Of a DNA stretch of 13,812 nucleotides, positions 1 to 7,139 are shown in pieces. Numbering within the stretch: position 1 is the first letter of the stretch; each line of letters opens with the position of its first letter. Source of the stretch: Oscillospiraceae bacterium (GTDB taxonomy: Bacteria > Bacillota > Clostridia > Oscillospirales > Oscillospiraceae). The notes beneath the pieces are model-generated. The model was not told the DNA's origin, made no database searches, and saw only the letters and a list, made by a program, of their open reading frames with translations. The stretch is taken from assembly GCA_016296045.1 (NCBI GenBank), contig JAEDKB010000029.1:1-13812 (forward strand), read 5' to 3'. A program made the position numbers and the translations under genes.

Positions 1-1061
1 TGGAGACTCACATGAATCATATCGCACGCCATCTCGGCGTCGATCCCCTGGAATTCAAGCAGAAGCATATCTGCAAGAAGGGTGACGAAACGACCACAAA
101 CGGTCACATCATTGAGGATGTCAAGCTGCCTGAGATGCTGGAAGTCGTTACAAAGGAAGCGGATTACTGGAGAAAGTCCAAGGAGTACACTCCCGGCTGC
201 GGCAAGGGCATCGGCATTGCAATGTATAACCATGGCGGTGCTTTTACCGGCAACGGCGAGCAGGCGATCATCAAGGCACACGCCAGACTGGTGAAGGAGG
301 GCGAGCACGTTACCATTCTGGTCGGCTCTACCGAAATGGGACAGGGCTTCAAGACCGCACTGCGGAAGATCTGCGCCGCAACGCTGGGCATTTCTATGGA
401 CAACGTTGATTATCCGGATCCCGACACCTCAAAGGTTGTCGATTCCGGTCCGACCGCAGCATCCCGTTCCACGATGATCGTCGGCAGACTGGTAGAGCGT
501 GCAGCGCTTCAGATGAAGGAACGCTGGAACGAGGGCGATTTTGCCGTTGAAGTGGAATATGAGCATCCCGACGGATATCCGTGGGATCAGAGTACCTTCC
601 GCGGCGACGCTTACCTTGGCTATGGCTGGGGCGTTGCCTGTGTTGAGGTTGAAGTTGACAAGCTGACCAACGAAGTCAAGACGGTCGGCATCTGGTCGTC
701 TCACGAAATCGGCAAGGCGATCGATGAGCTGATCGTTCACGGACAGATCAACGGCGGTATTATTCAGTCGCTTGGCTACGGCTCCATGGAGAAATTGGAA
801 AACAAAAAAGGCTTCTTCAAGCAGAAGAGCATGTCCGATTATGTGATTCCGACCTCTATGGACTTCCCGAAGCAGTTCTATCATATTCAGGAAAATCCGT
901 ATCCCTGGGGACCCTACGGCGCAAAGGGCATGGGCGAGCTCGTCTTTAACGGCGCCTCCGCTGCTTATGTAGATGCGGTTGAACGCGCCTTGAATACGCG
1001 CTTTCACTCCATTCCGATTCCCCCGGAAGACATTGAGGAGGCGTTGAAGAATGTACAATGA
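1..1061 (+). CDS. Xanthine dehydrogenase-family molybdopterin-binding subunit, 3' part
   Basis: This is the C-terminal part (about 350 residues) of the large subunit of a molybdenum hydroxylase; the reading frame is open to the window edge, so the start lies upstream. The ATG at 12 is internal: the preceding codons read E-T-H and continue the family pattern 'ESHM..IA..LG.DPLEF'. Visible Moco-domain motifs are STEMGQGFKTA (the G-x-x-G-Q-G loop), GPTAASRSTM, and GPYGAKGMGE near the end, whose last Glu (codon 936-938) matches the catalytic base of xanthine dehydrogenases. The enzyme would hydroxylate a purine-like or other N-heterocyclic substrate using water, passing electrons to the [2Fe-2S] and FAD subunits encoded next. 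Its stop overlaps the start of the [2Fe-2S] gene by 11 bases, which implies translational coupling. The family is certain; the substrate (xanthine, hypoxanthine, nicotinate or other) is not readable here. Confidence 0.93.
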   Translation, partial: ETHMNHIARHLGVDPLEFKQKHICKKGDETTTNGHIIEDVKLPEMLEVVTKEADYWRKSKEYTPGCGKGIGIAMYNHGGAFTGNGEQAIIKAHARLVKEGEHVTILVGSTEMGQGFKTALRKICAATLGISMDNVDYPDPDTSKVVDSGPTAASRSTMIVGRLVERAALQMKERWNEGDFAVEVEYEHPDGYPWDQSTFRGDAYLGYGWGVACVEVEVDKLTNEVKTVGIWSSHEIGKAIDELIVHGQINGGIIQSLGYGSMEKLENKKGFFKQKSMSDYVIPTSMDFPKQFYHIQENPYPWGPYGAKGMGELVFNGASAAYVDAVERALNTRFHSIPIPPEDIEEALKNVQ

Positions 1062-1533
1062 TGTTCGATTCAAACTGAACGGCGAAGAAAAAATCTATAC
1101 CGGCGATCCGTTGAGAAGACTGCTGGACGTTCTTCGTGAAGATTACGGCCTGACCGGTTCCAAGGAAGGCTGCGGCGAGGGCGAATGCGGTGCCTGCTCC
1201 ATTGTCAAGGACGGCGAGCTTGTTACAAGCTGCATTATTCCGGTGGGTGCGGTAAACGGCTGTGAGCTGCTTACGATCGAAGGCATCCGCGATACGGAAA
1301 AAGGCAAGTGCATTATTGATGCCTATGCAGAGGGCGGCGCGGTCCAGTGCGGTTTCTGCATTCCCGGCATGGTTATGGCAACCTACTGCCTGCTGAACAA
1401 GAATCCGGATCCCACGGAAGAAGAAATCAGAGTCGGCATCAGCGGCAACATCTGCCGCTGCACGGGCTACGATCTGATCGTTGAGTCCATCCGGCTTGCG
1501 GCGAAAAAAGGAGCACAGTTATGGAACAAGTAA
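1051..1533 (+). CDS. [2Fe-2S]-binding subunit of molybdenum hydroxylase
   Basis: A 160-residue electron-transfer subunit of the xanthine dehydrogenase/CO dehydrogenase small-subunit family, at the usual family length. The N-terminal plant-type ferredoxin domain carries C41, C46, C49 and C61 (in GCGEGECGAC...SC). The C-terminal helical [2Fe-2S]-binding domain carries C99 and C102 (QCGFCIPGM) and C134 and C136 (GNICRCTGYD). All eight ligands for both clusters are present. It carries electrons from the Mo site to the FAD subunit. The start at 1051 has GAGGAG at 1035-1040 in front. The gene overlaps the upstream Mo-subunit gene by 11 bases and the downstream FAD gene by 13 bases. It is the only cluster-competent [2Fe-2S] protein visible in this operon, which matters because the second large subunit has lost its own cluster ligands. 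Confidence 0.95.
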   Translation: MYNDVRFKLNGEEKIYTGDPLRRLLDVLREDYGLTGSKEGCGEGECGACSIVKDGELVTSCIIPVGAVNGCELLTIEGIRDTEKGKCIIDAYAEGGAVQCGFCIPGMVMATYCLLNKNPDPTEEEIRVGISGNICRCTGYDLIVESIRLAAKKGAQLWNK

Positions 1534-2387
1534 AATGCTTCATGCCCCAGACGCTCGAAGAGGCGCTTGAAATCAGAAAGAACTATCATGCTGTGATTCT
1601 GGCAGGCGGCTCTGACCTGATGGTATCTAAGAGCATGGGTGCCGGAATTACGCCTGCATTTGACAGCCCGGTCATGATTATCACCGGTGTGAAGGAGCTC
1701 AAGGGCATTCGTAAAAACGACGACGGCAGCGTCGAAATCGGCGCGTTGACGACCTCCGCAGAGATCAGTGCTTCCGATCTGGTGCATCCGCTGCTGAAGG
1801 ACGCGGCCTCCCGTATGGGCGCGATTGCTCTTCGCAACAGCGCCACCATCGGCGGCAACATCGGCAACGCATCCCCGAAGGGCGATATGCCCCAGCCGCT
1901 GATCCTGCTGGATGCAAAGGTCGTTCTCAAAAGTCAGGAGGCAGAGCGGATTCTTCCGGTGGACGAATTTATCCTCGGCAGCAAGAAAACGGCTTTGGCA
2001 GACGACGAGATCATTACGAAGGTCATTCTTCCTCCGCAAAACTTTACCCACATTTTCTTCCGTAAGATCGGAATGCGCCGTGCCAACGCGATCTCCAAGC
2101 TGACGCTTTCCGCAGCCGCAACGGTTCAAGATGGCGTGGTGGTTGATTTCCGCGCTTCCTCAGGCGCGGCAGGCCCCAAGGTCGCAAGAAGCAGAAAAGC
2201 GGAAGAAATCCTGATCGGCAAAAAGCTCTCGGAGCTGCCGCAGGTGAAAGAAGAATTCCTCGACGCATGGAACGGCGTGATCAGCCCCCATGCAATGCCC
2301 GAATACAGAAGAAATACCACCAGAAGAATGCTGGCCTATTTTATCGATGCACTCGCTTCCGGACATCCGGAAGGCAGAGTAGAATAA
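1521..2387 (+). CDS. FAD-binding subunit of molybdenum hydroxylase (module A)
   Basis: A 288-residue medium subunit (CoxM/XdhB type), normal in length, that takes electrons from the [2Fe-2S] subunit to FAD and then to an external acceptor. FAD-site motifs are AGGSDLM at 28-34 and NSATIGGNIGNASPKGDM at 106-123. The CO-dehydrogenase-flavoprotein C-terminal domain follows, with RKIGMRRANAIS at 181-192 and the closing YRRNTTRRML at 262-271. The start at 1521 has AAAGGAG about 8 bases upstream and lies inside the end of the preceding gene, so the two are probably translationally coupled. With the two upstream genes it forms a standard three-subunit enzyme (order Mo, FeS, FAD). The acceptor (NAD or other) cannot be decided from the sequence. 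Confidence 0.93.
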   Translation: MEQVKCFMPQTLEEALEIRKNYHAVILAGGSDLMVSKSMGAGITPAFDSPVMIITGVKELKGIRKNDDGSVEIGALTTSAEISASDLVHPLLKDAASRMGAIALRNSATIGGNIGNASPKGDMPQPLILLDAKVVLKSQEAERILPVDEFILGSKKTALADDEIITKVILPPQNFTHIFFRKIGMRRANAISKLTLSAAATVQDGVVVDFRASSGAAGPKVARSRKAEEILIGKKLSELPQVKEEFLDAWNGVISPHAMPEYRRNTTRRMLAYFIDALASGHPEGRVE

Positions 2388-2401
2388 ATGGAGGGCTTAC
2401 G

Positions 2402-3094
2402 ATGATTTACAAACCCACAACCATTCAGGAAGCTGTCGCTTTACGCGCAGCGAATCCCGACACTTCCGTGTATCTTGCGGGCGGTACCGACGATCTGCGG
2501 CTTGGCTCCGACGCAGAGGGCAAATCGCTGATCGATATCCATGGTCTCTGCTCTGATTCCATTGAAGAAAAAGACGGCAAGCTCTATATCGGCGCTCTTT
2601 GCACGCTGCAAACGTTGAAAGAGTGCGATAAAGTTCCTGCTTTCCTGCGGGAGGCTGCCGGCTTCTGTTCTTCGTTCATTAAGAGAAACAGTGCGACCGT
2701 CGGCGGCAATCTCGCACTCAAACGCAGTGACAGCTACCTTGCCGCTGCCTTTGCAGCAGCAAATGCGCTTGTCCTTGCAACCTCTCCCGATGGCGATGTG
2801 GAAGCTCCCGTCAGCAAATATCTGCGCTGCGAAAAGGCCTGCCTGATCCGTGCGATCGTCATCAATAAAGACGTGACCGGTTGGGTGAAGCGCTTCGGAA
2901 AAACCTCATCGAGCCATGCGACATTGATTGCTGCCGTCAGCGGCAATACATACGCACTGAGCGTTTCCGGAAGCGAATTTGCCTGTGGAGATACCCCCGA
3001 CCTTGCAGCCGGAATGACATTCTGCGATGATATTACCGGAAGTGCAGCATATAAGAAGTATCTGGCCGAAACCGTATTCACACTCAGGAGGTAA
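2402..3094 (+). CDS. ygfM: YgfM-like FAD-binding subunit (module B)
   Basis: A 230-residue FAD-binding protein resembling E. coli YgfM, annotated in protein-family models as the FAD subunit of a putative selenate reductase/XdhD-type hydroxylase. It has YLAGGTDDL (24-32) and NSATVGGNLALKRSD (96-110). The 'GGN' FAD loop is present, but the NASPKGDM-like continuation seen in the module A subunit is altered, and the C-terminal domain is short (about 60 residues fewer overall). The start at 2402 has GGAGGG about 7 bases upstream; a longer in-frame reading back to 2267 would overlap the previous gene heavily and lacks such a site. Only 14 bases separate it from the previous stop and 3 bases from the next start. 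It most likely pairs with the XdhD-like protein encoded next. The family call is good; the relation to YgfM rests on remembered sequence and genomic partner. Confidence 0.85.
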   Translation: MIYKPTTIQEAVALRAANPDTSVYLAGGTDDLRLGSDAEGKSLIDIHGLCSDSIEEKDGKLYIGALCTLQTLKECDKVPAFLREAAGFCSSFIKRNSATVGGNLALKRSDSYLAAAFAAANALVLATSPDGDVEAPVSKYLRCEKACLIRAIVINKDVTGWVKRFGKTSSSHATLIAAVSGNTYALSVSGSEFACGDTPDLAAGMTFCDDITGSAAYKKYLAETVFTLRR

Positions 3095-3097
3095 CAG

Positions 3098-5977
3098 ATG
3101 GAAATTAGATGCCGAATTAACGGAGAAAACATGACTCTCTGTGCCGAGCCGCAGGAACGCCTGAGAGATGTGCTGTACCGCACAGGCTTCCGTTCTGTCA
3201 GAGACAGTGACGATGCAGAAGGCTTTGCCGGCTCCGATACGATTGTTTTTAACGGAAAGCTGAAATATTCCAATCTTCTGCTTGCCTATCAGGCGGAAAA
3301 TGCGGAAATCAGAACCGCGGAATCCCTGCTCAACGGCAGAGAGCTCAATAATGTTCAAAAGGCCATGATCGCCGCGGGAATTGTGCAGAGTGCGTATAAT
3401 GCACCTGCCGCCGCACTGATTCTGACTTGGCTGCTTGAGCAGAAGCCCAATGCGGGTAGGGAAGATGTCAAAGAGGCGCTGTCCGGTATCTTCATCCGTG
3501 ATGCCGGTTACGAGCACTATTACCTCGCGGTCAAGCTGGCGCAGGAATTGAGAGATTTTGGCGAATTCCGCAGCGAAATCGCGCCCTCCTTCCGCCCGAA
3601 TCTGGATATCATCGGCAAACCCTTCAACAAAATCGACGGTGCGGCTCTGGTTTCCGGTGAGCCGGTATTCGTTGAGGATAAGGTGCCCGAAAACGCATGG
3701 ACGCTTCACGTTTTGAGAAGTCCGTTCGCAAGTGCCTATATCAAATCCATCGATACCGCCGAGGCTGAAAAGCTGGACGGCGTTGCCGCGATCATTACCG
3801 CGTTCAACTGCCCGGATACCTACTATATGCAGGCCGGCCAGGGCAATCCCGAACCTTCTCCGCATGACCGCCGCCTGTTCAACAAGAAGGTGCGCCATGT
3901 CGGCGACCGCGTTGCGGGTATCGTTGCAAGAACACCGGAAATTGCCAAGAAAGCGGCCGAGCTGATCCATGTGGTATATGAGCCGCAGGCAGCGGTTTAT
4001 ACCGTGGAAGAAGCCATGGCAGAGGGCGCTCCTCTGGTTCATAACGGCCCCGTCAAGTATAACGCAGGCGCTCCGGCGGATCTGGACGAGTACAATCGCC
4101 GCGCCGGTGACGAGCGTGAGGGCGATGTGATCTATCAGTTCCCGCTGGGTGCGGATATCCGTAAGAATATTGCCGCATCCAACAAGGGCGGCATCGGCGA
4201 TATGGAGAAGGGCTTTGCGGAGGCAGATGCGATTGTAGACTGCACCTACCAGACCAGCCAGATCCAGCACACACCGCTGGAGCCGCATGTGTGCTATGCC
4301 CATGTGGAGGGCGGCAGACTGGTTCTCAACTGCTCTACGCAGGTTCCCTACCATGTCAGACGCATTGTCAGTTGGGTCTGCGGAATTCCCGAGAATAAGA
4401 TCCATGTCATTAAGGAAAGAGTCGGCGGCGGCTACGGCAGCAAGCAGGACATCCTGATCGAAGACCTTACCGGCTATGCCGCGTGGATTACCGGCAAGCC
4501 CGTTTACTACAGAAATACCCGTGAGGAAGAGTTTATTGCAAACTCCACCCGTCATCCCATGCGCGCAAGAGTCAAGATGGGCGGCAAAAAGGACGGCTCC
4601 ATTACGGCAATCTATATGGAAGTTTGCGCGAACACCGGACCTTACGGCAACCATTGCCTGACCGTCCCGATGAATAGCTGCTCCAAGACGCTTCCGCTCT
4701 TTAAGGTCGATAACATGGCCTACGATCTGAAGGTCTTCTATACCAATACGCCTCCTGCCGGTGCATATCAGGGCTACGGTACGCCGAAGGGCACCTACGG
4801 CATCATGATGGCAATGGCAGAGCTTGCGGAAAAGCTCGGCATTGACTATAAGGATATGGTTCAGAAGAACCATGTGGAAGAAGGCTATATGCTGGAAATC
4901 CTCAAGGGCTTGGGCGAAGGCCGTGAGGGCAATGTTGTTCCGGTCGGCTCCTGCGGTCTGGACGAAGCCATTGAAAAGGGCTGCGAAATGATTGAATGGG
5001 GCAAGAAGGAGGTTTCCGAAGATCCTGATTGGAAGATCGGTAAGGGCTTTGCAATGATTATGCAGGGCAGCGGCCTTCCGGGACTGGATCATGCAGAAGC
5101 CATCGCCAAGCTGGAAACCGACGGCACCGTCATCCTCAACAGCGGCGGCGCTGACCTCGGTACCGGTCTGGATACGATCTCCGCAAAGATCGTCAGTGAA
5201 GTCCTGAAGCTCCCGATGGATCGTATCACCGTTGTTTCCGGCGATACCGATTCCTGCGCCTTTGATACCGGCGCATACGCCTCCTCCGGTACCTTCTTCA
5301 GCGGCAATGCTTCTTTGGTTGCGGTGCAGAATCTGAAAGAACTCATTTTAAAGGAAGCTGCGTTGCAGATGGAAGAAGCAAAGGATGATCTGGAGCTGCG
5401 TGCGCCCGGCGAGGTCTACTCCAAAAAGACCGGCAAGGCGATCAGCTACGGCGACCTTTCTCATACGGCAATCAGCGGCACAGGACGCGGCCAGATGATT
5501 GCACACGGCACTTTTGTGACGGCAGCTTCTTCCGTGCCTTACGGTGCGCATTTTGCGCAGGTCGCGGTCAATGTCAAGACCGGCGAGATCAAACTCCAGA
5601 AGTTCTATGCTTTGCAGGATGCCGGCACGCCGATCAACCCCGAATTGGCTCTTTGCCAGATGTACGGCGCGGTCATGAAGTCTATCGGTCATTCCATGTA
5701 TGAGGATATGATTCTTGACAAAGACGGCAAGTGCGTCAACGCAAATCTGACCGACTATGGTGTTCCGATGATCGATGATGCGCCGGACGAGTTCAAGTCT
5801 GTGCTCATCGATGTGGATGACAAGTACGGTCCCTACGGCGCAAAGTCAATCTCTGAAATCGCCTGCAACGGCGCGGCGCCTGCCATCGGCATTGCAATCC
5901 ATGATGCTTGCGGTGTCTGGATCAGAAGCTGGCCGATGACACAGGAAAAACTCCTGAAGGAACTGGGCAAAATCTGA
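3098..5977 (+). CDS. xdhD: XdhD-like molybdopterin hydroxylase with a cysteine-free ferredoxin domain
   Basis: A 959-residue fused subunit close to E. coli XdhD (YgfN, 956 residues), variously called putative hypoxanthine oxidase or selenate reductase Mo subunit. Residues 1 to about 155 align without gaps in both halves to the [2Fe-2S] subunit encoded at 1051-1533, but all eight cysteine ligands are replaced (D39, A44, D47, N59, S98, N101, I133, D135). Residues from about 170 onward are the Moco part: IQHTPLEPH (389-397), VGGGYGSKQD (442-451), GAYQGYGTPKG (555-565), GGADLGTG (683-690), and GPYGAKSISE (911-920) with the presumed catalytic E920. AGGAGG at 3086-3091 marks the start. It follows the YgfM-like gene by 3 bases. 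The reaction is probably hydroxylation of a purine, possibly with a labile selenium ligand as proposed for relatives; both points are inference. No selenocysteine codon is apparent. Confidence 0.93.
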   Translation: MEIRCRINGENMTLCAEPQERLRDVLYRTGFRSVRDSDDAEGFAGSDTIVFNGKLKYSNLLLAYQAENAEIRTAESLLNGRELNNVQKAMIAAGIVQSAYNAPAAALILTWLLEQKPNAGREDVKEALSGIFIRDAGYEHYYLAVKLAQELRDFGEFRSEIAPSFRPNLDIIGKPFNKIDGAALVSGEPVFVEDKVPENAWTLHVLRSPFASAYIKSIDTAEAEKLDGVAAIITAFNCPDTYYMQAGQGNPEPSPHDRRLFNKKVRHVGDRVAGIVARTPEIAKKAAELIHVVYEPQAAVYTVEEAMAEGAPLVHNGPVKYNAGAPADLDEYNRRAGDEREGDVIYQFPLGADIRKNIAASNKGGIGDMEKGFAEADAIVDCTYQTSQIQHTPLEPHVCYAHVEGGRLVLNCSTQVPYHVRRIVSWVCGIPENKIHVIKERVGGGYGSKQDILIEDLTGYAAWITGKPVYYRNTREEEFIANSTRHPMRARVKMGGKKDGSITAIYMEVCANTGPYGNHCLTVPMNSCSKTLPLFKVDNMAYDLKVFYTNTPPAGAYQGYGTPKGTYGIMMAMAELAEKLGIDYKDMVQKNHVEEGYMLEILKGLGEGREGNVVPVGSCGLDEAIEKGCEMIEWGKKEVSEDPDWKIGKGFAMIMQGSGLPGLDHAEAIAKLETDGTVILNSGGADLGTGLDTISAKIVSEVLKLPMDRITVVSGDTDSCAFDTGAYASSGTFFSGNASLVAVQNLKELILKEAALQMEEAKDDLELRAPGEVYSKKTGKAISYGDLSHTAISGTGRGQMIAHGTFVTAASSVPYGAHFAQVAVNVKTGEIKLQKFYALQDAGTPINPELALCQMYGAVMKSIGHSMYEDMILDKDGKCVNANLTDYGVPMIDDAPDEFKSVLIDVDDKYGPYGAKSISEIACNGAAPAIGIAIHDACGVWIRSWPMTQEKLLKELGKI

Positions 5978-5986
5978 TATTTTGAA

Positions 5987-6032
5987 AAATGCCGCCTCGG
6001 CCTCTGCAGCAGCAGAAGTCGAGGCGGCATTT
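5987..6032. terminator. Bidirectional terminator closing the hydroxylase operon
   Basis: A perfect 13-bp inverted repeat (5987-5999 with 6020-6032) contains a smaller nested stem (TCTGC 6003-6007 with GCAGA 6012-6016). It lies 9 bases after the xdhD-like stop and 14 bases after the end of the convergent small gene. Read on the minus strand the hairpin is followed at once by a run of T (TTTTTC), a good intrinsic terminator. On the plus strand the downstream tract is only moderately T-rich. Confidence 0.8.
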
Positions 6033-6046
6033 GCTCTATTCTGGTT

Positions 6047-6325
6047 TTATTCGGAAGGAAACAGAAATTGTGTTCCGTCCTTCCATACGCTTTTATGGAA
6101 AGAGTCCGGCCCGTCCAGATCTGTAAAATCGCGGAATATGCATGGCGGAACGGCAGAGCGGCTTACGGTCTGAGCGTCGGAGTATTGCTGCTTCAGACGA
6201 AAAATGTGATCGCGCGCGCCCCACTTGCGCACCAAATCGTAAAAAAATCCGTCCTCGGAGTCAACGCGGATAAAGCGGTAATCCGGGCAAAGAGTCAGAA
6301 CATCATAATGTGGCATGTCATTCAT
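6047..6325 (-). CDS. Hypothetical 92-residue protein
   Basis: I do not recognise the family. The gene is accepted because it has a full set of signals. GGAGGTG lies 7 bases before the ATG at 6325. A TTGACA-N17-TAGAAT promoter lies just upstream (6384 to 6356), and an intrinsic terminator lies just after its stop (5987-6032). The protein is soluble-looking, with no signal peptide or membrane segment. It is mixed in charge and rich in aromatics and Asp (for example DGFFYDLVRKWGARDH in the middle, DFTDLDGPDSFH near the end), and has two scattered cysteines. It is transcribed divergently from thrH and converges on the hydroxylase operon. A competing plus-strand frame over the same bases (6068-6346) has no ribosome site or promoter, so the minus strand is preferred. 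No function is proposed. Confidence 0.68.
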   Translation of the reverse strand: MNDMPHYDVLTLCPDYRFIRVDSEDGFFYDLVRKWGARDHIFRLKQQYSDAQTVSRSAVPPCIFRDFTDLDGPDSFHKSVWKDGTQFLFPSE

Positions 6326-6355
6326 ATCCGCACCTCCGAAAAATAGTATACCATT

Positions 6356-6384
6356 ATTCTACAGAATATGCAAAGACTTGTCAA
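6356..6384 (-). promoter_or_regulatory. Promoter of the hypothetical minus-strand gene
   Basis: On the minus strand, TTGACA (6384-6379) and TAGAAT (6361-6356) are separated by exactly 17 bases. This is a near-consensus sigma-A promoter, and transcription would start about 20-25 bases before the ATG at 6325. Confidence 0.75.
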
Positions 6385-6424
6385 CGGACGAGAATTGTCT
6401 GTTTTTCAAATAAAATGTCGAGCC

Positions 6425-6452
6425 TTGACGAAAAACCGATTTATGATATAAT
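6425..6452 (+). promoter_or_regulatory. Promoter of thrH-mutT
   Basis: TTGACG at 6425-6430 and a consensus TATAAT at 6447-6452 are separated by 16 bases. The start site would fall near 6459, just before the GGAGG (6466-6470) that serves thrH. It is divergent from the promoter at 6356-6384, with 40 bases between the two -35 elements. Confidence 0.8.
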
Positions 6453-6478
6453 AAAAAAAACGTGCGGAGGAAATGAAA

Positions 6479-7081
6479 ATGGAAATTGTTTGTTTGGACA
6501 TGGAAGGTGTTCTTGTTCCGGAAATTTGGATTGCATTTTCAAAAGCCAGCGGTATCCCCGAACTATGCAGGACAACGCGTGATGAGCCGGATTATCATAA
6601 GCTGATGAATTGGCGTCTCAGTGTTCTGAAAGAACACGGTCTCGGCCTGCGCGAAATTCAGGAAACCATCGGAAAAATCGAGCCTCTGCCCGGAGCCAGA
6701 GAGTTTTTGGACGAGCTTCGTACGCTGACGCAGGTTGTCATTCTGAGTGATACCTTCACGCAGTTTGCTATGCCGCTGATGAAGCAGCTCGGCTGGCCGA
6801 CGCTGCTGTGTAATACGCTTGAGGTTGCGCCGAACGGCGAAATCACCGGCTTTAAAATGCGGATCAAGGATTCCAAGCTGAGCACGGTTCGCGCCTTGCA
6901 GTCCATCGGCTATGATACGATTGCCAGCGGCGACAGCTATAATGATTTGGATATGATCAAAGCCAGCAAGGCAGGCTTCCTTTTCCGCACAACCGAGAGA
7001 ATCAAGGCGGATTATCCGCAGTTTCCTGCATTTGAACGTTTTGATGATCTGCTTGCTGCGATTAAGGAGCAGTTGACTTGA
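6479..7081 (+). CDS. thrH: ThrH-type phosphoserine phosphatase / homoserine phosphotransferase
   Basis: A 200-residue HAD-superfamily phosphatase that closely matches the ThrH family of Pseudomonas (same length, opening MEI.CLD.EGVLVPEIW). ThrH removes phosphate from phosphoserine in serine biosynthesis and can transfer it to homoserine. HAD motif I is D7-M-E9-G (the DxE form typical of ThrH rather than DxD), motif II is S90 in ILSDTF, a motif III lysine lies around 130-134, and motif IV is GDSYND (151-156). The start was set at 6479: GGAGG at 6466-6470 is 8 bases from it but only 2 bases from the alternative ATG at 6473, and the protein then begins exactly as its relatives do. It has its own promoter and is followed by mutT after a short hairpin. 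ThrH or plain SerB-like activity cannot be separated by sequence alone. Confidence 0.88.
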   Translation: MEIVCLDMEGVLVPEIWIAFSKASGIPELCRTTRDEPDYHKLMNWRLSVLKEHGLGLREIQETIGKIEPLPGAREFLDELRTLTQVVILSDTFTQFAMPLMKQLGWPTLLCNTLEVAPNGEITGFKMRIKDSKLSTVRALQSIGYDTIASGDSYNDLDMIKASKAGFLFRTTERIKADYPQFPAFERFDDLLAAIKEQLT

Positions 7082-7087
7082 AAGAAT

Positions 7088-7119
7088 ACAGCCGACTCCG
7101 GCCTTTCGGAGTCGGCTGT
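7088..7119 (+). other. Strong intergenic hairpin between thrH and mutT
   Basis: A perfect 13-bp inverted repeat (7088-7100 with 7107-7119) with a 6-base loop fills the short gap between the two genes. No T-run follows on the plus strand, so it does not look like an ordinary intrinsic terminator. It may be an mRNA-stability or partial-termination element that lowers mutT expression relative to thrH. Confidence 0.6.
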
Positions 7120-7139
7120 CTGAAATTGAGGGACAGAAC

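Noticed and set aside
429..1073. Minus-strand frame of 214 codons under the Mo-subunit gene
   Set aside because: Shadow of the conserved plus-strand coding region, with no supporting signals.
2267..2401. Longer start for the YgfM-like FAD subunit
   Set aside because: It overlaps the preceding gene by more than 100 bases. GGAGGG precedes the ATG at 2402 and the protein then begins like its relatives.
2906..5092. Long minus-strand open frame (728 codons) antisense to the xdhD-like gene
   Set aside because: It mirrors the codon-position bias of the strong plus-strand gene, has no ribosome site and gives no recognisable protein. The plus-strand frame is a clear family member.
6068..6346. Plus-strand 92-codon frame over the small hypothetical gene
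   Set aside because: It has no ribosome site or promoter and begins just after a terminator. The minus strand has all the signals.
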